Shown here in pieces: positions 1-10,210 of a stretch of 64,000 nucleotides of DNA. The stretch covers positions 58,059,501 to 58,123,500 of the forward strand of contig CM032232.1 in assembly GCA_019009955.1 (NCBI GenBank), written 5' to 3'. Numbering within the stretch: the first letter of the stretch is position 1; each line of letters starts with the position of its first letter. The position numbers and the translations under genes are program-made. This stretch comes from Riptortus pedestris (lineage: Eukaryota > Arthropoda > Insecta > Hemiptera > Alydidae). Under the pieces are notes generated by a model. That model made no database searches. It was not told the DNA's origin and saw only the letters and a program-made list of their open reading frames with translations.

Positions 1-1
1 A

Positions 2-91
2 TTGTTTAGCGGATTTTCTAAAAATGTAGGAGATTATTATGGAAATATTGCTGATTCTATCGCAGGTATTAACACGTTTATTGAAGCATAA
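2..91 (+). CDS. possible C-terminal coding fragment, unrecognised
   Basis: From the window edge a frame stays open for 29 codons and ends in TAA at 89-91. The peptide is balanced in composition (G, D, S, N, I, A; ends FIEA) and lacks the low-complexity look of most AT-rich frames, so it could be the last exon of a gene entering from the left. No family is recognised. Thirty open codons arise often by chance, and no acceptor site can be seen because the frame runs off the window. Confidence 0.15.
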   Translation: MFSGFSKNVGDYYGNIADSIAGINTFIEA

Positions 92-118
92 TTTGGTATG
101 TTCTTTCGTAATGAGTAA

Positions 119-153
119 AATAATTTATTATTATTATTTATTAACGTCCACTT
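119..153 (-). mobile_element. SINE-A tail fragment
   Basis: An (ATT)n tract followed by TTATTAACGTCCACTTT is the 3' tail of SINE-A read on the minus strand (compare 8805-8840). The rest of the element is missing, so this is a severely truncated copy. Confidence 0.7.
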
Positions 154-461
154 TAAATAAATAATCAGTATTATGCATTGTTAAAATTATCAACAAAAAA
201 AAGTTTTTGTTTCTGAACTTTTTTTTTTTGTAAATAGATAGTGATTCTCGGTAACTTAATACTGCGCTGGTAATTTCTTCTCATCGTCTTACTTTGTTTT
301 TATTCTATGTATTTGTACGTTCGGGATCTGGGATCAACTAATGGTCAACGTCGTGGATTACTGTATATAAGAAGCCAGGTTAGAAGCCCAAACGGGTCAC
401 GTACTAAATTTTAATTCCTTGCGGAAAAAATGAAGAATAGATAGTGTCAAATGGGTTGCGT
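154..461. other. AT-rich spacer, no gene seen
   Basis: AT-rich DNA with homopolymer A and T runs. TATATAA near 364 resembles a TATA box, but no initiator or open frame follows. Nothing else can be supported. Confidence 0.5.
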
Positions 462-515
462 GACCAGCACGTAGGAAATCGGCTTAGTTTATGTAGTCCC
501 AGTTAGACGGAATTT
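462..515 (+). mobile_element. HNE right-end fragment, diverged
   Basis: Matches the HNE right terminus in order: CACGT, GGAAATC, GCTTAGTTTA, then a decayed hairpin and GACGGA. Only the terminal ~50 bp are recognisable. Confidence 0.55.
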
Positions 516-635
516 TTTTAAGGCGATCGGGCTGCATCTTTGGCAGTCTCCAAGAAACAATATTGAATTTGTGGAAGGAGGAACAGACTGAGTGGTTACT
601 TGAGATAACGCAGGTTAAAGTTGAGATTAAAAAAA

Positions 636-1058
636 ATGTGATATCATCTCACCATCCATTTTCTGTTTCCCCCGCAGGAAGAATGCAACCGGAATTATAA
701 TGATAGTTGGACTTGAGTTGTTTAGCAACTGTTGTACTTAAAGTGAAAATCTTTTGGGGGAGAGGTTGCAAAAGCCAGAAACCAAAAAAACTACAAACAA
801 CTCGGTTAATATCCGCGTATGCGAAAACATTAATTATAGAAAATTTAAATTCTAACTAAATAAATTATATTTGTAATAAGAATGGAACTATACAATTAAT
901 TGATCCGACGTATAATAACAGAGATATTGTAATTTTCGAAACCCCCCTCTAAACCTCCACCCTAACGATCTTGATCATGATTTTTCCATATAACATTAAA
1001 AAATATCGAGGTTGGTAAAAATCAGAAATATACTGCAAACGCTAGATCACTAACAAGA

Positions 1059-1104
<46 letters not shown>

Positions 1105-1185
1105 ACCTCAATTTCGTCATCTCCTGGGTAGGATTGGTAGACATTTTGGTAGAGTTTTCCAAAACTACTATATTAGAGAAAATAC
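636..1185 (-). mobile_element. HNE body, minus orientation
   Basis: Contains the ordered HNE blocks in reverse: CATCTCACCAT near 648, a GATCCGAC motif with the following AACAGAGATAT block near 902-925, the C-rich stretch near 942-963, an (AT)n tract at 1065-1102, and the TTCGTCATCTCCTGGGTAGG block just after it. Both termini are decayed. No coding capacity. Confidence 0.65.
1065..1102. repeat. (AT)n microsatellite inside HNE
   Basis: About 18 AT units at the position where other HNE copies also carry an AT tract (compare 61396-61455). Confidence 0.9.
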
Positions 1186-1352
1186 CATTAAACGTCTTCT
1201 TTCAAGCTGAAATATCACATCAACTAAGATTTTATTGACCACCCACATCATATTTATATTTAGAAATAGAGAATATATGGTGAGATAATTCCAGTAGTTT
1301 AGTCATGCCCAGCACATGGGAAATCTGTTTAGTTTAGGCAGGCACTGCATGA
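1186..1352 (+). mobile_element. HNE right half, plus orientation
   Basis: AGAATATATGGTGAGAT, then CACATGGGAAATCTG, then GATGGACTTTT form the long-type right arm and terminus. It abuts a minus-orientation body, giving a back-to-back arrangement. Confidence 0.65.
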
Positions 1353-2022
1353 TGGACTTTTAATGTCTAAAGTACCATTTTATGTTTTGTGAGGTAACGT
1401 GCTTAGTGCGATTTTTATGAAACGATCCAGTATACCATTGGGTGAATAACAATTGTATTGAGCTGTGAATAATAGTACTATGAAAAATCAATTTTTGAGT
1501 CAATAAAGGCCAATGATTTTAATTCTTCTTTATTCTGTTGTATTTCAATTGTGCCATTGTTCAATGGCTTAAGCTTATTATCATACCTTTATTTGCTGAA
1601 GGCTTGGAGAAAGGAAATAAAAGTTCCTAAACGCTGGAAAATTCCGTTTATAAACCCGTGTTTCCCATAATATATACCTCTACATTCTTAATCTTTTGTA
1701 ACATTCTTAAAAACTTACATATATGTTACTGTGAAAATTATGTATGTTTTGAATTCTAAACAATATATTACAGTTCAAAATTCCTCTATCTTTGTGTCTA
1801 TTTTTTTACTCAAACGTAATGGAATCGTAAAGCTACAGAACGAGAGATTACATATAACCCTGTATATCTACGAGGCGTATTCTTTTTCCTTTTTTTTTTT
1901 TTATCTTTTTATCACAATAATTATGGCAGATCTCTAGTATTTTCCTAATTATATGTGATATAGCCAACCCAATCTATATTTTGAAAGAGAGTGTGTAAGA
2001 GCAGGCAATAATTTGCAGAGAT
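1353..2022. other. AT-rich spacer
   Basis: No recognised repeat or gene. The 68-codon frame at 1731-1937 starts at GTG and ends in poly-F and I from a poly-T tract, so it is judged random. Confidence 0.5.
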
Positions 2023-2277
2023 TGTTACGAATGCCCCCCCCCCAAGGCATAATGATTTACGACCCAGCTGTTCACATGGCAATTGATGGCAAGGTGAAGG
2101 CCAGCTCAGTCACGTGACAAGCTACACTCCCGAAAGCGAACTCGCCAAACGTGGTCTCGCTATTTTTAGAGTCGGAGTCCCACGACTTAACGCTTGTCAG
2201 GCTTCGGGCTCTTAGTACTTAAAGCAGTGGCCATCATCACCGGGAGGCGATATATTCTAGGCGCTACAGTCATTAAA
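2023..2277 (+). mobile_element. GC-richer block, possible solo-LTR remnant
   Basis: A block clearly richer in G+C than its surroundings begins TGTTACGAATGCC and ends near ATTAAAACA. The TG...CA ends and a TTAAAG promoter-like motif in the second half resemble arthropod Gypsy-type LTRs. It contains a C9-type run and the palindrome GTCACGTGAC near 2109. No target duplication, primer site or internal coding region is visible, so this is a weak call. Confidence 0.2.
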
Positions 2278-2280
2278 ACA

Positions 2281-3165
2281 CCTGGACCTCTGCCACCATT
2301 ATTGATGAGGAGTACAATTTAAGATCCCATACCTGGGCCTGTGCCACCATCATTGATGAGGATTACAATTTAGAATCCTAGACCTGGACCTTTGCCTCCA
2401 TCAGTGGTGAGAATTACAATTTAGAGTCTCATATCTGAACCTCCGCCACCATGATTGATGATTATTGCAATTTAGAATCCCATACCAGGATCTCTGCCTC
2501 CATCAGTGATGAGGATTACAATTTAGAATCTAATATCTGAACCTCCACCACCATTATTGATGAGGATTACAATTTAGAATCACACACCAGGACCTCTGCC
2601 TCCATCATTGATGAGGATTACAATTTAGAATCCCATACCTGGACCTCTGCCTCCATCAGTGATGAGGATGACAATTTAGAATCCCATACCTGGACCTCTT
2701 CCACCATCATTGATGAGGATTACAATTTAGAATCACACACCAGAACCTCCGTCGCCATGATTGATAAGGATTACAATTTAGAATCCCATACCTGGACCTC
2801 TTCCACCATCATTGATGAGGATGACAATTTAGAATCCCAACCTGGACCTCTGCCACCATCATTGATGAGGATGACAATTTAAAATCCCATACCTGGACCT
2901 CTTCCACCATCAGTGATAAGGATTACAATTTAGAATCCCATACCTGGCCTCTGCCTCCATCATTGATGAGGATTACAATTTACAATCCCATACCCGGACC
3001 TCATCCACCACCATTATTGAGGACGACAATTAAGAAGCCCATACCCGGCCTCTTCCACCATCATTGATGAGGATTACAATTTACAATCCCATACCTGGAC
3101 CTCTTCCACCACCATTATTGAGGACAACAATTAAGAAGCCCATACCTGGGCCTCTGGCTCCGTCA
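2281..3165. repeat. 51-bp minisatellite, about 17 units
   Basis: Tandem units of 51 bp built from a CCTGGACCTC start, a CACCATCATTGATGAGG core and an ACAATTTAGAATCCCATA end. The first eleven units keep exactly 51 bp; single-base indels begin near 2838. The last units (2996-3140) alternate two variants, one with ATTATTGAGGACGAC, suggesting recent expansion of a dimer. In one frame the consensus is open (17 residues, DEDYNLE core), interrupted by one TAG and two TGA. An orphan monomer sits at about 3358-3393. Confidence 0.95.
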
Positions 3166-3357
3166 TGAGATCACAGTCTCACCTCTTATGCACGATGCTC
3201 ATATTTATCAGACTTTTTTAAGTTTCTTCTAGTTAGTGCTGGCTTATGACTTTCATCTTTTAATACTTCACATTTTCTCTACTTCATCTGCTTCAAAGTA
3301 ATTACAGTTTTTCCTCAAAAAGGATAATAAAATTGTTGACAAAGAAGTTCTTTAAAA

Positions 3358-3393
3358 TTTAAATCCCATTTCTAGGCATCTGCCACCATGGGA
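3358..3393. repeat. orphan unit of the 51-bp minisatellite
   Basis: AAATCCCATTTCTAGGC followed by ATCTGCCACCATGG matches the end and start of the 51-bp unit, about 200 bp beyond the array. It marks a former array edge or a stray copy. Confidence 0.6.
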
Positions 3394-4403
3394 AATTCTT
3401 TGGTTTTGTTACCATCCACTTGACCTAGTACCGTAAAAATAAATAAATCTAAGGTTTGAATGCGGTATCCCGTTTTCCTTTTTTATTATTGGCACATAAA
3501 GCCAAATTATACCTCAGTGCGTTATGGAGCAGAGAAGCTTCTATATAAAGGTCTATATTTTGCAATTGCACCAGGAAGTAAAAAGGACGCTAACAATGAA
3601 GTATCTCACCAAGTAGTGATTGTTTAAGAGCCATCCTTGACTTTCTTCCCCAAAACAAAATATTAAGTTTAATCAGCACTTAGCAGATGAAATTATATTT
3701 TGCTGATCTGGAAAACTTACTCAAGGGTCGTCATGAGCACCGATTGTGCAATAAAGATTCCCATTTGAAATCTGATTGATTATTTTTCCCACCTATTTTA
3801 ATACAGGTACTACGTTTTTGAGTTCAACGAAGGTAACAAAAGAAAGTAACCTTGAAGGGAGGTTTGCCTAATGCAACAGGTGTTCATAGAGGTTGGCAAT
3901 GAGGACGTGTTCACGGATGAAAAGAAAGAATTCTATCCTCACTGGGCTGAAGGTTAGTTTTATTAAAAATTGTTTCCAATTCGCTTTCACAGGCCACTAT
4001 CATCGCTCACTATCTCTCTCTCTTGCTCTCCCTAACTCTCTGTTTCACGAGCTCGGTCTTGATAGTACTCTCTAATTTGTCAGTTCTTGGTATTTTGTAA
4101 TTTTTTACAAATAGAAATAAATTCCATTTCTGCACTAGTGCGAAATGTATTCCACGTATATGCTAATTAATAATATTTTTTTATTTTTGGTGACAGCAAT
4201 AATAAAGACGTGAAGTGAAGTTTGGTTTCCAATTCACTTTTCATTGCATGATTAAAACAAACCAGCACTTGTATTAACAATATATAGGCAAATTACCATT
4301 TCTTTTTCAACAGTATCAATAAATAATATTTTCATTAAGAGAATTGCATGATGACATGGAACGCATTGTTTCTATTCACTAACTATTGAATGAAAGTTCT
4401 TTA
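3394..4403. other. AT-rich spacer with no supported gene
   Basis: Holds a 60-codon frame (3893-4075) with a serine- and leucine-rich end from a TCTC-rich tract. No domain is recognisable, so no gene is called. No known repeat family seen. Confidence 0.45.
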
Positions 4404-4950
4404 TTTTAGCAGATTTCCCTTAAGGGAGATCAGCTATTGAGATCGTACTCATGACGCGATTTTCGAAAAGGTTTCCACAAATGTCCATCGATCCTACCTA
4501 GTAGATAACGAAAATGAGGTCCGTTCAAAACTGTACATATATATATATATATATATGTTTATCTTTGCCTGTTACCTCTCTAGCGTACCCATTTTATGTT
4601 TGATCGTTACCAAAGTCGATATTTAAAAGTTTTATCACAAAAACAGATCAGTTTCGCTAAAGGCTGAAATCGAACCAGTGGGAGGGGGGATTTAGAGGGG
4701 ACAATTTTGAAAATTCAAAATGTCTCCGTTACTATAAGTCGGATCGAAAAAATGTATAGAATAAATCTTATTGCAAATTAAATGTACTATAAATATTGTT
4801 ATATAAATTTATTCTCTATTTTGGAGATATTTGCATTTTTCAGCCTTCCCAAACCCCCACTTCTATTTGTATTTTTTCACTTGATGTTTACAGTTAAACA
4901 TCACAAGGGAAATCTGCTTAGTTTGCGCAGCCCCTGGGTGACGGACTTTT
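4404..4950 (+). mobile_element. HNE, near-complete short copy
   Basis: Left end TTTTAGCAGATTTCCCTTAA at 4404, then the GTACTCATGACGCG block, the CCATCGATCCTACC block, an (AT)n tract near 4537-4556, a G-run block near 4681, a TCCGTTACTATAAGTCGGAT block, and the right end GGGAAATCTGCTTAG to GACGGACTTTT. The full order of elements is kept, so this copy helps define the consensus. Non-coding. Confidence 0.85.
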
Positions 4951-5261
4951 CTTACATTTCAGTGCCTCGAAAAGAAATCGATAATTTAAACTTTGATAAA
5001 ATATATAGGATCTCTAAACTCATTAACGACAACTTTTATATTCCTGCTCTCATGTACGTTGCATAGCCCATGAAGTAAGGATATGCTTCACCAACACGCA
5101 CTGAACCGTGCAGCACGCTAACGAGACACCTCCAACAACACAACAGACAGTTGTAATAAACGTACGGCGAAACATCCATTGTCACGCAAATAGATGCGCA
5201 CCTATTTACAATTATTACACCTTTTAGTTACGACCTAAGGCTTCTGTCCCAAGTTACATTT

Positions 5262-5535
5262 TGCAGACTTCGCTCAAGGGAAAGCAGCTGTTACAGATTG
5301 TACTCATGACAAAATTACCTAAACAATTCTTCAAATCTCCTTCGACCCTACCTATGGAATTGCGAAAATGAGGTCGGTTTAAAATAATGAATATTTGTCT
5401 ATTAGCGCTCTAGCAGCAACAGATTTTGTTTGATTGTTACCATATTTCATATTCAGTCTTGTAAGAAGAAAGGTCACGTGCGTTTTCGGCGGAATTCGGG
5501 AAATAGAGAAGGGAATTAGGGGCCCGAATCATAAT
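5262..5535 (+). mobile_element. HNE left part
   Basis: Begins GCAGACTTCGCTCAAGGGAA (decayed left palindrome), followed by GTACTCATGACA and AATGAGGTCGGTT blocks, and stops after the G-rich block. No right end; a minus-orientation copy follows. Confidence 0.65.
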
Positions 5536-5554
5536 AACGGAAATATAATAAACA

Positions 5555-6035
5555 TTTTCGATTTATGATTTACCGAAAACTAAAATACGAATCGATGACC
5601 TCTTAACACAAAGTATTTGCATGTATCTCATCTAGTAAAGGTCTATTGAAGACAATATTTGGTATTGAAGCTTCATATAAAGTGGGTCATAATAAAACAT
5701 CTTATTGTTAAGTTGACATGAGTAGAAGTCTCCATTACTGTGGGGTTTACTGAAGGCTGAAGACCAAGTAATGAAAATATATCGGTTAATATTCATGATA
5801 GACAAAATATGTACAAACAACATTTGCAGGCAATTTAATTTGCAATAAGATTGCTTCTATACAATTTTTCGTTCCTACGTATAACTACGGAGATATTTAG
5901 AATTTTCTAAATTCTCCCGTCTAACACCCCCCCCCGCCTTCCACGGCAGTATTTCGGTTGTTTTATCTGATCTTTAGTTTTTAGCACTTATGTATCTAGT
6001 TTGATAAAGATCAAACAAAAATTGCTCTCATTAGA
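5555..6035 (-). mobile_element. HNE body, minus orientation
   Basis: Ordered blocks: TTTGCATGTATCTCATCTAG, the TTGGTATT..AAGCTT block, GGTTTACTGAAGGCTGA, the GCAATAAGATTG block, ACGGAGATAT and a C-run near 5925-5935. Both ends are missing. Together with 5262-5535 it forms an inverted pair. Confidence 0.7.
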
Positions 6036-6517
6036 GCGCCATTAGAGAAATATTTATAATTTTAATACGTGTCCATTCTGTGATAAGAAAAAAACGTCAG
6101 TTCAATTAAAATTTGTTGGACTAGACTACTAACGATCCGAATTCATTCCAACGAAACAGCAATATATGGAGGTAGTTATGCAAGGAGAGTTCTGAATAAT
6201 AGCTACTGGAATGAATATGCACATCCGAAAAAAACCAGGCCTCTCTCTTTATTTTTATTTTATTGTTATTTTTTCTTTTTGTATTTTTTTCTCTTTTATT
6301 TCGGAAGGTCAATAATGCCAATTTTCCTCCATAGACCCCCAACAACATGCGCCAACTCATTCTGTCCCTTTCTATGGCTTCTATTTCCTTCTCCTCCTTC
6401 ACCAATGTCACATCTTTTACAATGGATTTATTACCCACGTGCTATATGAAAACAAAACATGACTATTGTAAAAAATATTATCATATTTACATAAACATGT
6501 ATATGTATGTATGTATA
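6036..6517. other. spacer, pyrimidine-rich
   Basis: Includes a T-rich tract near 6245-6300 and overlapping 105-codon and 63-codon frames on opposite strands. Both are lysine- or serine-rich consequences of A/T and CT tracts. No gene supported. Confidence 0.45.
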
Positions 6518-6985
6518 TACAGAGAAATCAGCTATTGACGTTGTACTCATGGCGCGAAAAATGTCTTCAAATGAAATTCTTTTAAATTTCATAAATCCTA
6601 CCCAAAAGATGAAGAAAATGAGATCCGTTCAAAATTATATACATCTCTCTGTTACCGCTCTGGCAATCACAATTTTTTATAGTTACCAAACTCGATATTT
6701 AAGCGGATCAAGTAAAAAGAAAAATCAAGTTCGTTAAAGGCTGAATTCGGACGTGGAGAAGGATTAGAGGTGGGATGTCAAAATTTGAAAACATCTGTTT
6801 TATTATGAGTTGGATAGAAAAATTGTTATACAACCAATCCTATGGATAATTCAAGTAAGGATTTAATTTCCTGCAATTTTTGATCTCTACATCTCTCCTC
6901 TATTTCTAATATTAACCGAGATATTTGCATTGTATTTTAGTTTCAGTTTACAGAAACCCCACTCCTCATTTCATATTTTACGAAG
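6518..6985 (+). mobile_element. HNE left and central part
   Basis: AAATCAGCTATTGACGTTGT, GTACTCATGGCGCG, AAATGAGATCCGTTC, the ACCGCTCTGGCAATC block, GGTGGGATG and ATTAACCGAGATATTTGC follow in the standard order. It ends at ACCCCACTCCTCAT without the right terminus. Confidence 0.7.
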
Positions 6986-7118
6986 TGTGTTCTTTCAAGG
7001 TTAAACGCAACTTATTGTTTTCATTAGTCTAGGTTGAATGAGGGTTAAGGGGAGGTACAAAAGCAATTTAAATTTCCGGGCGTTAATAACATTCAGTAAT
7101 TTTAAATATTATTTTCAG

Positions 7119-7272
7119 CAATTTAACTATAAGGGGATGTATCATGAAATGTCTTAGTTTAAATGGAGGTAATTGGCCAGAACCACCTCATATATTATTT
7201 AATGAACGTAATAAAGAAATCAGAAAGTTTATCAAGAGTACAAGAGATATGTATTTAGCAAAAATACATTAG
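7119..7272 (+). CDS. candidate terminal exon, unrecognised
   Basis: A pyrimidine-rich tract and TTTTCAG end at 7118. In the phase that leaves one base over, the next 50 codons are open to TAG at 7270-7272. The peptide (NGGNWPEPPHILFNERNKEI in its middle) looks more protein-like than most frames here. It could be a last exon whose earlier exons are outside recognisable sequence, or chance. No family recognised and no matching upstream donor identified. Confidence 0.18.
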
Positions 7273-7582
7273 AATTGAAAGTTAATTATGAGGAATGAGA
7301 ATTATAATTCAATATATTCTGCCTTTCATAGACTCGCAAATTAATGAGCACAACCGTAGCATCGGTTTAAATATATTTAATTAGGTTGTCAATTCCATTT
7401 TCAATATAATTCTATAATTTTTCGTTCAGTTCGCAATTTTATTTTATTATATTCTATTTTATGATAATATTCCATTTAATTGAAAATATTGTAAAACACA
7501 ATTTATTTAAACATAACTAAACTATACGTGTTATACGTCATATGGCAATGAAATGTGTACTCAAATAAATGACTTCTCATAG

Positions 7583-7939
7583 AGTTACTTCCAGGAGAAA
7601 AATAAAATTCCACCCGTAATTCTACATTTATTTCCTTGGGATACAGCAAAACCTTCGAACGTCAGACTCATACAGACTTTCAAATCCAAAGTCCTGCGCA
7701 CCATGGTAGATGCTCCATATTATGCTACAAACCACACCTTCCATAAACATCTTAATATCCCATTTGTAAATGACCTAATTCCCTTAAGATTCAGAAACTT
7801 CCACAGGAGGCTATCCAATCATCCTAATCCAGAAGTCATAGCCCTTTCCAGTACCACTCGTCAATATTCAATGGCCCAGAGATCTCCTATAGAAATTAAG
7901 TTATGCTATTTTCTTCTCAAGTGCCATATTCCTCCTTAG
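7583..7939 (+). pseudogene. 5'-truncated Jockey-type LINE, reverse transcriptase C-terminus
   Basis: An uninterrupted frame of 118 codons ends in TAG at 7937-7939. It reads PSNVRLIQTFKSKVLRTM, then APYYATNHTFHKHLNIPFV, then FHRRLSNHPNP. This order (WD-T-A-KPSN, IQ-F-SK-LR, AP-Y-TN-T-H-DLNIP, R-L-HPNP) is the tail of Jockey-like non-LTR retrotransposon ORF2, just after the polymerase domain. Known members run roughly ten times longer, so endonuclease and palm are missing, as expected from incomplete reverse transcription. The frame is intact, so the insertion may be fairly recent, but it cannot encode a working enzyme. Confidence 0.8.
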
Positions 7940-8052
7940 CTCTAGGCTGCTCCACTCATTGTGGTGAAGGGGTGTAGCTTCTGTCGAGTGATGCAGGACG
8001 ATTCTACAGTGGCACATTACCAAATGCATTTAAGTAATAAAAAAAAATAAAT
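7940..8052 (+). mobile_element. LINE 3' UTR and A-rich tail
   Basis: The sequence after the LINE stop codon is moderately GC-rich, then ends in AAGTAATAAAAAAAAATAAA at about 8033-8052, a poly-A-like tail. AAATAAAT occurs at 7563-7570 and again at the tail, a possible short target duplication that the A-rich tail makes ambiguous. Confidence 0.6.
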
Positions 8053-8793
8053 CTTGAACATTTATTTCCTATAGAACTAATAATATTTTATTTTTTTCAG
8101 GTATTACTCATGAAAATTAAACTCCTGATATAAGTTGGTAAGCTATTCTTATATTAAAAATTTAAATAATAATAAAAATATTAAGTGTTTTAATTTGAAA
8201 TATTGCATCCACATAATTGTAATAGCATGTATAAATAATTGTGAATGTTATTATTTCTATAAATATCACAAACTAGCTAATATAGGTTGGCAATTTTTAG
8301 AAGGAGTCATGCGTATTTAATACTTTCACTGACTGAGAATAAAATATGGCAGACACGGCGCAAGTGTTTTTGGCCATTAAAACCATAACAAAATAAATAA
8401 ATGTATTCAGAAACCATTCGGTGGATTAAGCTTACTTTAATATGCTTAGTCGGAGTGAGGAAAAAGTCCAGTGAGAACCTTTTTTCATTCTTTACTTCCT
8501 CTTCAAGTTGAATGAATAAAACATAAATTAAATTAAGTCCTGGCATAAATTTGATTAAGTACTTAATTCTTTTTTTTGGCTCTTTGAAAGCATAAGGGAC
8601 AGGTGTTATTGGATTATAATACATAAAGACATCTGTTTTGAGTCATAGTTTCAACAAGCGTCGTCAGAACTCTACTCAGGTGGACTATTCAAGTTTAATA
8701 CTCAAACAGCCGCCATTTGTGATACAAATAATTACATTAGGAATGTTTACAAAAGATATTTTGTACCAGAGGAGAATTTATCTACTCTCATAA
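8053..8793. other. AT-rich spacer
   Basis: A strong acceptor-like TTTTTTTCAG lies at 8091-8100 and a GTAAGC donor-like site near 8137, but all three frames between them contain stops. A 105-codon minus frame (8307-8624) is unrecognised. No gene called. Confidence 0.45.
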
Positions 8794-8804
8794 ATGGATA
8801 AATA

Positions 8805-9036
8805 TTATTATTATTATTTATTAACGTCCACTTTTTGCAACTATGGGTACTTGGGACGGGTTATCTACAGGTTACCACTCTTTTCAAGCCAGGGTGGGAC
8901 TAAGGACTTTAATTAATGAGTTCGTCACTAAATAAATACCTATTTGCCAAGGCGAGAATCGAACTCGCCACTCTAGTTTTACCACATGAGATTAAAACCT
9001 TAAAACGCCTTAACTCACATGGCTAACCTGAGTCCC
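8805..9036 (-). mobile_element. SINE-A, full-length with 11-bp target duplication
   Basis: Read on the minus strand: head GGGACTCAGGTTAGCCATGT, a tRNA-like A-box region (GTGAGTTAAGGCG), a B-box-like GAGTTCGATTCTCGCC, a body with TTATTTAGTGACGAACTCAT and GGGTTATC-type block, and a 3' (AAT)n tail. ATGGATAAATA is repeated perfectly at 8794-8804 and 9037-9047, proving insertion by target-primed reverse transcription. The leucine-tRNA-like TTAAGGC...TTTTAAT region suggests the tRNA ancestor. This copy defines the 232-bp element. Confidence 0.92.
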
Positions 9037-9047
9037 ATGGATAAATA

Positions 9048-9475
9048 ATCTACATCACGTTAACGTTCGTCAAGCTGGGACTGCGTAAACAAATCAAATT
9101 CCACACATTCTGGTTTGGCAAACTTATATTTATTTATATACAGAAGCACCCACAACTAGGCGATTTGGCTCAAAATTGAACAATGTAATAAAATCAATAT
9201 AATAGAAAAAAAAGAATTAAACATGATAAATAAATATTAACTACAAGTAATAAAAACAACAAATATTCTACTGTACTACAAATATTACATTAAAATAGTA
9301 ATAAAGGTAACAATTTAAAATGGTTTTATTATTATTAAAAAACAATTATCCTTATTTTATATTATATATTTATTCCTATACTCTAGTGCAGTTATATTAT
9401 CTAGAATTATATTAAATTCAAACAAAAAAAAATGTCCAAATTGAATGGAAGAGAAGTTAAATATTATAAAATAAA
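9048..9475. other. AT-rich spacer
   Basis: A-rich and ATTA-rich DNA with no recognised element or coding signal. Confidence 0.5.
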
Positions 9476-9745
9476 CATAACAAATTGTATAGAATCAATC
9501 TTATTATAAATTAAATTTACTATAAATATTGTTCTATACATGTATTCTCTATCTTGAATATTAACCGAGATATTTGCATTTTTAGTAAATTTGGACCGGT
9601 AACGGAAGGCTGAATTACCTGCCAAAAGCTAGTTCGGCTCTTTGCCGTAACTGTTCGGCTCTCGTATGGAGATTTCTCTATTGCATAACTTCACGTGGGA
9701 AATCTGCTTAGTTTACGCAGCCCCTGCGTGACGGACTTTATTTTA
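9476..9745 (+). mobile_element. HNE right half, short-type arm
   Basis: TTAACCGAGATATTTGCATT joins a distinctive arm (CCAAAAGCTAGTTCGGC, TTTCTCTATTGCATAACTTC) and then the canonical terminus CACGTGGGAAATCTGCTTAG to GACGGACTTT with the intact hairpin ACGCAG-CCC-CTGCGT. The same arm recurs at 11180-11280 and 61740-61850, defining a short subfamily. Confidence 0.85.
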
Positions 9746-10210
9746 GATTTCTGTCTTTCGTAAGCCCCTACTATTTTCTCTTAGACTACCTGAGCTACTG
9801 TTTATCTCATGTCCAGCTTATATTTCAATTCCTGTTTACACAGGCATGTTATTGCAGAAAACATTGGCTAATACTAGGTGGCAGATCAATATCGTGTACA
9901 GAACTCGGGAAATCTGCTGAGATTACGTAAACCCAGAAAGCAGTATTTAGAACTTTAAAAGACCATGATTAGAATTGAATTATTTACATATATCATTAAA
10001 AATGAATGAGAGAGGAGTATAGTAGGCTTGAAGGACAATCAAAAAGTTAAATGTTCGTTTAATCGAACTAAAGACCTTCGACGGCGTAGTTTTCTGAATA
10101 TTTAAAAAATCGACCCCGTTTATATTTAGTTGGCAGGCTTAATAGCCCAAGAAAGATTTAGCTGATCTACGTTTATATTCTATCTTATTCCTTTTCTTTT
10201 TATAAAAAAA

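Noticed and set aside
8101..8136. Small internal exon between TTTTTTTCAG and GTAAGC
   Set aside because: All three frames contain stops within the 36 bp, so it cannot be coding; no other support.
8950..9036. tRNA-Leu gene
   Set aside because: The tRNA-like head is fused to a SINE body with tail and target duplications.
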